Shown piece by piece: positions 17,785 through 26,003 of a stretch of 64,000 nt of DNA. The stretch lies in assembly GCA_964589625.1 (NCBI GenBank), contig CAZPSH010000005.1:76000-139999 (forward strand), given 5' to 3'. The DNA comes from JBFLVU01 sp964589625 (GTDB lineage Bacteria; Acidobacteriota; UBA4820; DSQY01). The stretch's first letter is position 1, and every line of letters begins with the position of its first letter. The position numbers were made by a program, and so were the translations under genes. A model generated the notes under the pieces. That model was not told the origin of the DNA, did not search any database, and saw only the letters and a list, made by a program, of their open reading frames with translations.

Positions 17785-19033
17785 GATCATTCTCCACCAG
17801 GATTTCCCCCCGGGGAGCGTCCCCTTCCCACGAGGTCAGCCGGACCGTGACCCAGCGGTTGTGGGGAACCGACCGGTCGAGCCGGACGTCGAGGAAGTTC
17901 GAGGTGAGCGCCCGACCGTATCCGGAGTCGGGGGAGAGGGTCAGGGCTTCGAGGGGCCGGTCCATCTGCGAGCGCGCGAAGGCCTCTTTCTTCGAACGGC
18001 CGAGGGCCACGACGGAGCGGGTCCGCGCCGCCACCTCTCCGGTGGGCAGAGGGGGCAGCGCGGCCGCCACCGTGCCGGGCCGAGGCGAATAGGCGAAGGC
18101 GTGGAGAAAGGCTGCGGGGCTTTGGTCCAGGAGCCTCAGGGTGGCGGTGTGGTCCTCCCGGGTTTCGCCGGGGAATCCGCACAGGACGTCGCTGCCGAGG
18201 CCGATGCCCGGGACCTCTTCGGCAAGGCGCAGGAGGAGGTCCGCGTAGAAACCCGCCTTGTAGTTCCGCCGCATGGCCGCCAGCACGGCGTCGGAACCGC
18301 TCTGGAGAGGGATCTGGAGGTGGCGCGCCAACCGATTCTCCGTGGCGAGGAGCCGGGTGAGGTCCGGGGTCACCGCCTTCGGCTCCACCGAGTTGAGCCG
18401 GAGGCGGAAGTCGCCATCCACCCTCAGCAGGCGCTCCAGAAGGGCGGGGAGCCCGCCCTTCAGCCCCAGGTCCTTCCCGTATTCGCCGGTGTTGATGCCC
18501 GTGAGGACCACTTCCCGAAAGCCCGCCTCCAGAAGGCCGGCGAACTCGGCTTCGACCTCTCCGGGGGGCACGGAGCGGGACGGCCCTCGCACCGACGGGA
18601 CGATGCAGTAGGAACACGGCTGGTTGCAGCCCTCCTGGACCTTGAGAAAAGCCCGCGTGCGGTCCGGGAAGAGGGGCACCCAAGGTCCGGGAGCCGAGGC
18701 ACCGGGGCCTCGTTCCTCCAGGAACCGCAGGAGAGACTCCTCATCCGAAAGGACCGCATCCACGCCGGGGAGGGCGGAAAAGGCCTCCGGGGTTCGCCGG
18801 GAGGCGCACCCGAAGACCGCGAGTTGCGCTCGGGGGTTGGCCCGCTTCAGGGACCGAACCGCCTTCCGGGAGTCCCTGTCCGCCTTGTGGGTGACGGTGC
18901 AGGTATTCAGGAGGATGAGGTCGGCCGACTCGGGGGGGGCCGGGACGGCACCGGCCCTCGTCAGGCGCGCGGCGACCTTGGCCGAATCGTACTGGTTCAG
19001 CTTGCAGCCCAGGGTGAGGACGGCGAATCGCAT
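17756..19033 (-). CDS. mtaB: tRNA (t6A37) methylthiotransferase MtaB
   Basis: This radical SAM enzyme converts t6A37 to ms2t6A37 in tRNA. The 425-residue product has the three-Cys N-terminal UPF0004 domain (TLGCKLNQYDS, NTCTVT, FGCASR), the SAM cluster CNQPCSYCIVP, the LQIPLQSGSD segment and a C-terminal TRAM-like region. ATG at 19033 overlaps the stop of the TPR gene by one base (TGATG). It complements tsaE in the same modification pathway. Confidence 0.92.
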   Translation of the reverse strand: MRFAVLTLGCKLNQYDSAKVAARLTRAGAVPAPPESADLILLNTCTVTHKADRDSRKAVRSLKRANPRAQLAVFGCASRRTPEAFSALPGVDAVLSDEESLLRFLEERGPGASAPGPWVPLFPDRTRAFLKVQEGCNQPCSYCIVPSVRGPSRSVPPGEVEAEFAGLLEAGFREVVLTGINTGEYGKDLGLKGGLPALLERLLRVDGDFRLRLNSVEPKAVTPDLTRLLATENRLARHLQIPLQSGSDAVLAAMRRNYKAGFYADLLLRLAEEVPGIGLGSDVLCGFPGETREDHTATLRLLDQSPAAFLHAFAYSPRPGTVAAALPPLPTGEVAARTRSVVALGRSKKEAFARSQMDRPLEALTLSPDSGYGRALTSNFLDVRLDRSVPHNRWVTVRLTSWEGDAPRGEILVENDLKTGSRGHA

Positions 19034-20001
19034 CACGGCGACGCGGATGGGGCCTCCCGGTTCGGCGCCCCGGCTTGGGCCTGGTTCCTCAGGAGTTCGA
19101 TTTCCTCCTGATGCGTCCCGAAGGACTCGGCCACCTTCAGTTCCCTCAGGGCCTCGGCGCTCTTTTTCTGGCGGAGGTAGAGCCGGGCGAGGCCCAGGTG
19201 GGCCTCGGGGGATTCCCCGGCCTTGAGCGAACGCATGAAGAGGGACCAGGCTTCCTTCAGCCGCCCCTCCTCCAGTCGGATCTCCGCCAGGGAGGCGAGG
19301 ACGAGGTAGCTGCGGGAGAACGATGCGCGGGAGAGCCCCTCCAGGATCTGGGAGGCCTCCGAGACGCGTCCCGTCTCCCTCAGCACGAGGGCCAGGTAGC
19401 AACGGGCCTCGAGATAGTCGGGCGCCAATTCGACGGCCTTGCGGAGGTAGACCTCCTCCAGGGTGAGGTCCTCGGCGATACGTCCCCGCACGTAGCTCTC
19501 GAAGGCCTGGGGACCTACAGTCGGAAGAGTGGGCCACTCCTGGTCCAGGACTTGGAACAGTCCCCGCCCGAGGGTCTCGGTGAGGCCGAGGAGTTCATGA
19601 AGGGGCTTCACGACGTCCCAAAGTCCCAGCCTCCGCAGGTCGCCACGGATCTCCAGGGCCTCCATCCGCACGGAGAGTTCCTCCCCCTCCACGTGATAGG
19701 ACCCCGTCACGAGCACATCCGCCCCAAACTGCCTCGCCAGCGCCACGCGCGAGGGACCCGAAAAGCGGGGGGATGACACGAGCCCTTCCTGCTCGTAAAG
19801 ACTTCGCACGTGTTCCAGGGGGACGTGTGGAATCCCGGCCCGAGCCATGGCCTCGTCCAGGGCAAAGGCAACCCCGGTCCCGATCCACTCGGCGCCGGTG
19901 GGGCCGGCCTCCTGCTCGACGGGGAGGACGAGCACTCGCTCCGCCCAAACGGGAAGGGCAAAGAAGAGAATCGCACCCAGAAGCAGAGTCCACCTTTTCA
20001 T
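19033..20001 (-). CDS. Exported TPR-repeat protein
   Basis: This 322-residue protein has an N-terminal signal peptide (MKRWTLLLGAILFFALPVWA). Next comes a domain about 20-145 that resembles TolB-N/CsgG-like folds (ERVLVLPVEQ, RQFGADVLVTGSYHVEG). TPR-type helices occupy about 165-300 (AVELAPDYLEARCYLALVL, GESPEAHLGLARLYLRQ). It is likely periplasmic; the role is unknown. It is coupled to rarA (4-nt overlap) and mtaB. Confidence 0.7.
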   Translation of the reverse strand: MKRWTLLLGAILFFALPVWAERVLVLPVEQEAGPTGAEWIGTGVAFALDEAMARAGIPHVPLEHVRSLYEQEGLVSSPRFSGPSRVALARQFGADVLVTGSYHVEGEELSVRMEALEIRGDLRRLGLWDVVKPLHELLGLTETLGRGLFQVLDQEWPTLPTVGPQAFESYVRGRIAEDLTLEEVYLRKAVELAPDYLEARCYLALVLRETGRVSEASQILEGLSRASFSRSYLVLASLAEIRLEEGRLKEAWSLFMRSLKAGESPEAHLGLARLYLRQKKSAEALRELKVAESFGTHQEEIELLRNQAQAGAPNREAPSASP

Positions 20002-21332
20002 GCCTTCTCCCTGCGGCGGTTCGCGCTCCTAGCCTCTGCGCGGCGCTTCTTCCAAAGGGCCATCCACTCGGCGATGCGCGCCTCGAACCCCGCCGCCGAG
20101 GGCTCATAGTACTCCCTGCCCACCAGCTCCGGGGGAAGGCATTCCAGATCCGCGACCCCGAGGGGTTCGTCGTGGGCGTACGCGTATCCCTCTCCGTAGC
20201 CGGCCTCCTCCATCAGGCGCGTGGGGGCATTGCGCAGGGCGAGGGGGACGGGGTGGCGGCGGCCGGCGCGAAGGTCCTTCTCCACAGCCTTTTGGGCCAG
20301 GTAGGCCCGGTTGGACTTGGGGGCGGCGCAAAGGTAAGCCGTGGCCTGGACGAGGGCCAGGGCGCCCTCGGGCATGCCCAGAAAATCCACCGCCTCCTTG
20401 GCATCGAGGGCCCGCCTCAGAGCCTGGGGGTCGGCGTTCCCCACGTCCTCCGAGGCGGCGCGGACGAGGCGCCGCGCCACGAACAGGGGATCCTCGCCGC
20501 CCTCCAGCATGCGCAAAAGCCAGTAAAGCGCGGCCTGGACGTCGCTGTTCCGGATGGACTTATGGTAGGCGCTGATGAGGTTGTAGTGTTCCTCCCCGCC
20601 CCAGTCATAGACCACGCGGCCGCTCGAAAGCCAGGCGCGCACTTCGGCGGGTGACATACCGCGGCCCTCCGGGTACCGCAGGACCAGGGCCTCCAGCGCG
20701 TTCAGAGCGAACCGGGCGTCGGCGGCGGCCAGGCGCGCCAAGTCCTCCAGGACCGAGTCGGGAACATCACGGCCTGCGGCCTTCAGCTCCGGGTCCTCGG
20801 CCATCGCGCGCCTCAGGATCTTTAGAATCTGGTCCTCGCCCAGCCCGGGGAGGATCAGCACGCGGCAACGGGACAGGAGGGCCGGTGTGAGATGAAAGGA
20901 CGGATTCTCTGTGGTCGTGCCCAGTAGAACCACCGAGCCCTCCTCCAGGTAGGGGAGGAAGGCGTCCTGCTGGGCCTTGTTGAACCGGTGGATTTCGTCC
21001 ATGAAGAGGACCGTGGGACGGCCGTCGCCGCGCCATCCCGTGCGGGCCTTCTCCATAACCTCGCGGACTTCCTTCAGGGAGGAGAGGACGGCCGATAGGC
21101 CCACGAAGGGCCTGCGCGTCCCACCGGCGATGAGGCGGGCGAGCGTCGTCTTGCCGCTTCCGGGGGGGCCCCAGAGGACGGTACTTGCGAGCGCATCTGC
21201 GGCGACTTCCCGGCCAAAAGGCGTCTCCGGCCCCGACACCGACTCCAAGCCGAGAAGGTCCTCCCACTTTCGGGGTCGGACCCTCTCGGCGAGGGGCGCC
21301 GCAGGCGCGTCCGTGCGGAAAAGTGAGGCCAT
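19998..21332 (-). CDS. rarA: Replication-associated recombination protein A (AAA+ ATPase)
   Basis: This MgsA/RarA clamp-loader-like ATPase acts at stalled forks. The 444-residue product has Walker A WGPPGSGKTTLAR, Walker B VLFMDEIHRFNKAQQD, sensor 1 GTTTENPSFHL, arginine-finger region LLSRCRVL and the C-terminal tetramerisation domain (RHPVPLALRNAPTRLM). It starts 24 nt after rplQ, so it probably shares the ribosomal-protein transcript. Confidence 0.95.
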   Translation of the reverse strand: MASLFRTDAPAAPLAERVRPRKWEDLLGLESVSGPETPFGREVAADALASTVLWGPPGSGKTTLARLIAGGTRRPFVGLSAVLSSLKEVREVMEKARTGWRGDGRPTVLFMDEIHRFNKAQQDAFLPYLEEGSVVLLGTTTENPSFHLTPALLSRCRVLILPGLGEDQILKILRRAMAEDPELKAAGRDVPDSVLEDLARLAAADARFALNALEALVLRYPEGRGMSPAEVRAWLSSGRVVYDWGGEEHYNLISAYHKSIRNSDVQAALYWLLRMLEGGEDPLFVARRLVRAASEDVGNADPQALRRALDAKEAVDFLGMPEGALALVQATAYLCAAPKSNRAYLAQKAVEKDLRAGRRHPVPLALRNAPTRLMEEAGYGEGYAYAHDEPLGVADLECLPPELVGREYYEPSAAGFEARIAEWMALWKKRRAEARSANRRREKA

Positions 21333-21356
21333 GGGGCCTCCCGGGCTTCGGTCCGC

Positions 21357-21830
21357 CTAGGCGTTTTTGGTCTCGGGCGGAGCGCCCGAGTCCTCGGCGG
21401 TTTTCGAGGCGGCCTTCTCGGCGGGCGCTTTGGCTTTCTTGGCGCCCTTGGCGGGCTTCGTTTCGAACTTGGGCTCCCGGCCCACGAGTTCCACGATGGC
21501 CTCTTCTGCGCCGTCTCCCCTGCGCGCCCCGAGTTTCAGCACGCGGGTGTACCCCCCCGGCCTTTGGGCGTACAGAGGGCCGAGCACGGCGAAGAGCTTC
21601 TTCAGGGCCTCGGGGTCGTGAACGTCCACGGCGCAAAGGCGGCGCGCGTGGAGCGTGTCCTTTTTGGCCAGTGTGATGAGCTTCTCGACGAAGCGTCGGA
21701 GTTCCTTGGCCTTGGCCAGCGTCGTCCGGATCCGGTCGTGCCGGATCAAGCTGACGGTCTGGTTCCGGAGCAGCGCGATGCGGTGCTCCGAGGTGCGGCC
21801 CAACTTGCGGTGGTCCATTCCGTGGCGCAT
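21357..21830 (-). CDS. rplQ: 50S ribosomal protein L17
   Basis: Structural protein of the large subunit near the exit tunnel. The 157 residues start with MRHGMDHRKLGRTSEHRIAL and include RVLKLGARRGDGAEEAIVEL. A Lys/Ala-rich C-terminal tail of about 35 residues extends past the usual end (about 120 residues). Last ribosomal gene of the locus, 7 nt after rpoA. Confidence 0.97.
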   Translation of the reverse strand: MRHGMDHRKLGRTSEHRIALLRNQTVSLIRHDRIRTTLAKAKELRRFVEKLITLAKKDTLHARRLCAVDVHDPEALKKLFAVLGPLYAQRPGGYTRVLKLGARRGDGAEEAIVELVGREPKFETKPAKGAKKAKAPAEKAASKTAEDSGAPPETKNA

Positions 21831-21837
21831 GGCGGCC

Positions 21838-22785
21838 TCACACGTTCATGCCGAGGGTCAGATCCAACCCCTCCAGGAAGTCGTTGACCTCCTTGAGGGC
21901 CTTCTGACCGAAGTTCTTGATCCCCTGGAGGTCCTTTTCCGTCATGCGGACGAGGTCCCTCACCGTCTCCACGTCGTTGGTCTGGAGCATTTTCACGATG
22001 CGTTGGTTCAGCTCCGTCTCGCCCAGGGACTGGCCCAGGAGGTGTTCCAAACCACCCGCCGCCGCGGGCTGCGCCCCCTGGGGAATCACGGCGGCGTCGG
22101 GTCCCGTCAGGGCCAGGAAGAGCTCCAGGTGGGAGGTCAGGAGAGAGGCGGCCGAAGCCAGGGCCTGCTGGGGCGTGACGGCCCCGTTGGTCCAGATCTC
22201 CAGCTTCAGCTTCTCGTAGTCCGTGGCCTCGCCGACGCGGGTCTCGGTCACCTCGTAGTTGACCTTTCGTACGGGCGAGTGGATGGAATCGATGGCGATG
22301 TACTGGGGGTCCTCCACCTTGTTGGCCTCCGCAGGAACGTACCCGCGTCCCTTGGTGAGGATGATCTCCAGATCGAGGGAGCCCTCCTCGTTGAGGGTGG
22401 CGATGGGGGCGTCGGGGTTCAGGATACGGATGGTGCCGTCGTGCTGGATGTCCCGGGCCTTGACCTCGGCCGGGCCCTGCACCGAGAGACGCAGGGTCTT
22501 CGGCTCGTCGGAGTGCTGGATGAACTGAATGGCCTTGAGGTTGAGCACCACGTCGGTCACGTCCTCGAGAACCCCAGGCACGGAGGTGAACTCGTGAAGG
22601 ACGCCCTGGATCTTCACGGCCGAGATCGCCGCCCCCTCGATGGAGGAGAGGAGGATGCGCCTTAGCGCGTTGCCGAGGGTGATCCCCCAGCCCCGCTCCA
22701 ACGGCTGGGCCACGAACTCGCCATAACGGTCCGTGAGGGTTTCGATGTTGCACTCGATGAGGGTGGGCATCTGAAAAGGTTTCAT
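21838..22785 (-). CDS. rpoA: DNA-directed RNA polymerase alpha subunit
   Basis: The 315-residue product has the alpha-NTD assembly region (GWGITLGNALRRILLSSI) and the CTD that binds UP elements and activators (VETVRDLVRMTEKDLQGIKNFGQKAL). ATG at 22785 was chosen; a GTG six bases upstream (22791) is closer to AGGAG and is an alternative. rplQ follows after 7 nt. Confidence 0.97.
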   Translation of the reverse strand: MKPFQMPTLIECNIETLTDRYGEFVAQPLERGWGITLGNALRRILLSSIEGAAISAVKIQGVLHEFTSVPGVLEDVTDVVLNLKAIQFIQHSDEPKTLRLSVQGPAEVKARDIQHDGTIRILNPDAPIATLNEEGSLDLEIILTKGRGYVPAEANKVEDPQYIAIDSIHSPVRKVNYEVTETRVGEATDYEKLKLEIWTNGAVTPQQALASAASLLTSHLELFLALTGPDAAVIPQGAQPAAAGGLEHLLGQSLGETELNQRIVKMLQTNDVETVRDLVRMTEKDLQGIKNFGQKALKEVNDFLEGLDLTLGMNV

Positions 22786-22806
22786 GGGCACCCCGCTCCT
22801 TCGGCC

Positions 22807-23433
22807 TTACTTGGAATACAGCTCGACGATGAGCTGCTCCTCGATGGGGTAGGTGATGTCGGTGCGCTGCGGGTCCCGGACCACGGTACCCTTCAGGTTC
22901 TCGGCGTCCAGCCGCAGCCACTCGGGAACGCCCCTTCCGGAGGACGACTCCACCGCGGACTGGAGGAAAACGTTCTTGGCGAGCTCGCTCGAGACGGTGA
23001 TCTCGTCCCCCGCACGGACCTGGTAGTTGGGGACGCCCACCCGACGCCCGTTGACGCGGACGTGGCCATGGGTCACCCACTGGCGGGACTGCTTGCGCGA
23101 GGAGGAGAAGCCGAGACGGTAAACCGTGTTGTCTAGGCGCTTCTCGAGAAGGGACAGCAGGTTTTCGCCCGTGACCCCCTTGAGCCGGTCGGCCTCGTGG
23201 AAGTAGGTGCGGAACTGGCGCTCCAGGATGCCGTAGATGCGCTTGGCCTTCTGCTTCTCTCGGAGCTGGACGCCGTAGCCCTTCATCTTTCCGCGGCGGC
23301 GGACGTGCTGGCCGGGCGGCGTGTTGCGCTTTTCGATGGCGCACTTCTCCTTGAAGCAGCGGTCCCCCTTCAGGAAGAGCTTAACGCTTTCCCTGCGGCA
23401 GAGGCGGCAGACAGCAGCATGATACCGAGCCAA
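22807..23433 (-). CDS. rpsD: 30S ribosomal protein S4 (zinc-ribbon type)
   Basis: Nucleates small-subunit assembly. The 208 residues begin with a complete Cys4 zinc site (CRLCRRE then CFKEKCAIEKR) and have the S4 RNA-binding domain (LDNTVYRLGF, HGHVRVNGRRV). The start is TTG at 23433 behind AGGAGG, which matches the family N terminus MARYHAAVCRLC; there is no upstream ATG. Confidence 0.97.
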   Translation of the reverse strand: MARYHAAVCRLCRRESVKLFLKGDRCFKEKCAIEKRNTPPGQHVRRRGKMKGYGVQLREKQKAKRIYGILERQFRTYFHEADRLKGVTGENLLSLLEKRLDNTVYRLGFSSSRKQSRQWVTHGHVRVNGRRVGVPNYQVRAGDEITVSSELAKNVFLQSAVESSSGRGVPEWLRLDAENLKGTVVRDPQRTDITYPIEEQLIVELYSK

Positions 23434-23447
23434 TGGAACCTCCTAAC

Positions 23448-23843
23448 TCACACGCGCCGGCGCTTTGGCGGCCGGCACCCGTTGTGGGGGATGGGCGTCA
23501 TGTCGCGGATGGAGCGGATCTTGAGGCCCGAACCTTGCACGGCTCGGATGGCCGATTCGCGGCCGGCCCCCGGTCCCGTGACCTCCACATCCACCTCGCG
23601 CATTCCGTGCTCCATGGCCTTCTCGGCGGCCGCCCGGGCCGCCACCTGCGCGGCGAAGGGCGTGCCCTTCCTCGTTCCCTTGAAGCCCGAGGAGCCGGAG
23701 CTCGACCAAACGACCGTATTGCCTTCCAGGTCCGTGACGTTCACCAGCGTGTTGTTGAAGGTGGCGCTGATGTGCACCACGCCCATGGGGATGTTCTTCT
23801 TCTCTCGCCGGGGCGTTCTCTTTCCAGCCTTTGCCTTCGCCAT
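23448..23843 (-). CDS. rpsK: 30S ribosomal protein S11
   Basis: Platform protein of the small subunit, 131 residues. Recognised by GVVHISATFNNTLVNVTD, the GxSGFKGTRKGTPFAAQ stretch and the C-terminal PHNGCRPPKRRRV. It lies between rpsM and rpsD in the alpha cluster. Confidence 0.97.
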   Translation of the reverse strand: MAKAKAGKRTPRREKKNIPMGVVHISATFNNTLVNVTDLEGNTVVWSSSGSSGFKGTRKGTPFAAQVAARAAAEKAMEHGMREVDVEVTGPGAGRESAIRAVQGSGLKIRSIRDMTPIPHNGCRPPKRRRV

Positions 23844-23864
23844 TCTCGCGCTCCTTGTGAAGGC

Positions 23865-24245
23865 TTACTTCTTGGTGGCCTTCTTTTTCCCGGGGACGGC
23901 CCTGCGGGGTCCCTTGTGGGTCCGTGCGTTGGTGTGGGTCCGCTGGCCGCGGACGGGCAGGCCCGTGCGATGGCGGATTCCCCGGTAGCTCCCGATATCG
24001 ATCAGGCGCCGGATGTCCATTTGGAGCTTCTTGCGGAGGTCGCCCTCCACGTTGCCCTCGTCCTGGATGACCTTGCGGATCCGGGAAACCTCGTCTTCCG
24101 TGAGGTCCTTCACCCGGACGTCGGGGCTGACCCCCGCCTTCTCCAGGATCGCCCGGGACCGGGAGTCGCCGATCCCGAAGATGTAGGTCAGGGCCACCTC
24201 GACCCGCTTGTTGAGCGGGAGATCAATGCCCGAGATACGTGCCAC
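23865..24245 (-). CDS. rpsM: 30S ribosomal protein S13
   Basis: Head protein contacting P-site tRNA and the large subunit, 126 residues. It has ARISGIDLPLNKRVEVALTYI at the start, helix-two-turn-helix FGIGDSRSRAILEKAG and the basic tail RGQRTHTNARTHKGPRRA. It follows rpmJ by 11 nt. Confidence 0.97.
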   Translation of the reverse strand: MARISGIDLPLNKRVEVALTYIFGIGDSRSRAILEKAGVSPDVRVKDLTEDEVSRIRKVIQDEGNVEGDLRKKLQMDIRRLIDIGSYRGIRHRTGLPVRGQRTHTNARTHKGPRRAVPGKKKATKK

Positions 24246-24256
24246 GGCCGGCCTCC

Positions 24257-24370
24257 TTACCCTTGCCTTTGCTTGTGCTTCGGGTTGTCACAAATGACCC
24301 GGATCACGCCCTTGCGCTTGACGATCTTGCACTTCGGGCAGATTTTCTTCACCGACGGTCTGACTTTCAT
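24257..24370 (-). CDS. rpmJ: 50S ribosomal protein L36 (zinc type)
   Basis: This tiny 37-residue large-subunit protein has the zinc ligands in CPKCK and ICDNPKHKQRQG, so it is the C+ form. The N terminus is MKVRPSVKKI and the stop is TAA at 24257-24259. It sits in its usual place between infA and rpsM. Confidence 0.97.
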   Translation of the reverse strand: MKVRPSVKKICPKCKIVKRKGVIRVICDNPKHKQRQG

Positions 24371-24382
24371 GGCCTCACTCCG

Positions 24383-24604
24383 CTAGCTCTTGAACCGGTA
24401 GACAATGCGTCCCCGGTTCAGGTCGTAAGGGGAGAGCTCGACAAGGATCTGGTCGCCGGGCAAGATTCGGATGAAGTGCTTCCTCATCTTGCCCGAAATG
24501 TGCGCGAGCACCCGGTGCCCGCTCTCCAGCTCCACCCGGAACATGGCGTTGGGCAATGCCTCCTTGACCACCGCCTTCATCTGGATGACATCGTCCTTGC
24601 TCAT
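24383..24604 (-). CDS. infA: Translation initiation factor IF-1
   Basis: S1-type OB-fold protein of 73 residues that occupies the A site during initiation. Family signatures are MKAVVKEALPNAMFRVEL, HISGKMRKHFIRILPGD and LSPYDLNRGRIVYRF. The ATG overlaps the map stop by 4 nt. Confidence 0.97.
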   Translation of the reverse strand: MSKDDVIQMKAVVKEALPNAMFRVELESGHRVLAHISGKMRKHFIRILPGDQILVELSPYDLNRGRIVYRFKS

Positions 24605-25353
24605 GCCCCCGAAACCCCCAATATCCTCGGGCCGGCCTGGGTCACCGCCACGCTGAACTCGAAGTGCGCCGAGCGCCGGCCGTCGGCCGTGCGGACGGTC
24701 CAGCCGTCCTCGTCCACGGACACGCCGGGTTCCCCCTCGTTCACCATGGGTTCGATGGCCAGGACCATACCCGCTTGAAGCCTGGGCCCGCGTCCCGGGT
24801 CACCGAAGTTGGGGACCTGGGGCTCCTCGTGGAGGGCCCGTCCGACCCCGTGGCCCACGTAGTCACGGACCACGCTGAACCCGTGCTTCTCCACGTGGGC
24901 CTGCACGGCGTGGGACACGTCCGAGACGCGGTTGCCCTCTCGCGCGAGTTCGATCCCCGCGAGGAGGCTCTCCCTCGTCACCCGGATCAGCCGCTGGCCC
25001 TCGGGGTCGAGACCGCCCACGGCGCACGTCCGCGCCGCGTCCCCGTAAAAGTCCCGGTAGATGACCCCGAAGTCCATGGACACCAAATCACCCGCCTGGA
25101 GCTTGCGGGGCCCGGGGATCCCGTGGACCACCTCGTCGTTGAGGGAGATGCAGACCGAGGCGGGATATCCGTTGTACCCCTTGAAGGCCGGCTTCGCACC
25201 GCGACGGGTCGCCACGTCCTCGGCGATGGCGTCCAGCTCCTGGAGCACCACGCCAGGGGCCAGCTCCTTTTCGAGCCGGTCCAGGACGTCGAGGACGATG
25301 CGGTTCGCCTCATCCATGATGTCGATCTCTTGGGGCGTCTTCAGGTGGATCAT
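24601..25353 (-). CDS. map: Methionine aminopeptidase, type I
   Basis: Removes the initiator methionine. The 250-residue pita-bread enzyme shows its metal ligands in SMDFGVIYRDFYGDAA (two Asp), YVGHGVGRALHEEP (His), AIEPMVNEG (Glu) and SAHFEFSVAVT (Glu). The start is ATG at 25353, overlapping the adk stop by 4 nt; the frame is open upstream inside adk but unconserved there. Confidence 0.97.
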   Translation of the reverse strand: MIHLKTPQEIDIMDEANRIVLDVLDRLEKELAPGVVLQELDAIAEDVATRRGAKPAFKGYNGYPASVCISLNDEVVHGIPGPRKLQAGDLVSMDFGVIYRDFYGDAARTCAVGGLDPEGQRLIRVTRESLLAGIELAREGNRVSDVSHAVQAHVEKHGFSVVRDYVGHGVGRALHEEPQVPNFGDPGRGPRLQAGMVLAIEPMVNEGEPGVSVDEDGWTVRTADGRRSAHFEFSVAVTQAGPRILGVSGA

Positions 25354-26003
25354 CCGATGGCCTTCTCCAGGGCTTCCAAGACCTGGGCCGGAGCCACGTC
25401 GCCCGGAACGGACTTCAGGCGCCCCGCCTCCCGGAAGTGATTGGAGAGGGGTGCGGTCTTCTCGTGATACACGCGCAGCCGCTCGCGGATCACGGATTCC
25501 TTGTCGTCGTCCCTCAGCACGAGCCCCGTGCCGCATTTATCGCAAACCCCCTCCTTCTTGGGGGGGGAAAAGACGAGGTTGTACACGGCGCCGCAGGCCG
25601 GACAGGAGCGCCGGCTGCCGAGGCGCGTCACGATGACGTCGTCGGCCACCTCGAGTTCCAGTGCCTTCACCGGGTCTTTGCCCAGATCGCCCAGAATGCC
25701 CGAGAGGATCCCGGCCTGGGAGAGGTTCCGGGGGTACCCGTCGAGGATAAAGCCCTTCTCGCAGTCGGCCTTGGCCAGCCGCTCCTTCACGATTCCCGTC
25801 AGGAGTTCGTCCGACACCAGCCCCCCGCTCTCCATGACGGCCTTCGCCTTCAGTCCCAGGGGCGTCCCCTCGCGCACCGCCTCCCTCAGCATGTCGCCCG
25901 TGGAGATGTGGGGGACGCCTAGACGGACGGCCAGTTCCTTGGCCTGAGTCCCTTTTCCGGCCCCGGGGGGCCCCAACAGCACGAGGTTCTTCTGGTGGTG
26001 CAT
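25350..26003 (-). CDS. adk: Adenylate kinase (zinc-LID type)
   Basis: Interconverts AMP, ADP and ATP. The 217 residues show the P-loop VLLGPPGAGKGTQAKEL, the AMP-site STGDMLREAV and GFILDGYPRN. A long LID carries four Cys (CPACG and CDKCG), expected to bind structural zinc. The start overlaps the secY stop by one base (TAATG). Confidence 0.97.
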   Translation of the reverse strand: MHHQKNLVLLGPPGAGKGTQAKELAVRLGVPHISTGDMLREAVREGTPLGLKAKAVMESGGLVSDELLTGIVKERLAKADCEKGFILDGYPRNLSQAGILSGILGDLGKDPVKALELEVADDVIVTRLGSRRSCPACGAVYNLVFSPPKKEGVCDKCGTGLVLRDDDKESVIRERLRVYHEKTAPLSNHFREAGRLKSVPGDVAPAQVLEALEKAIG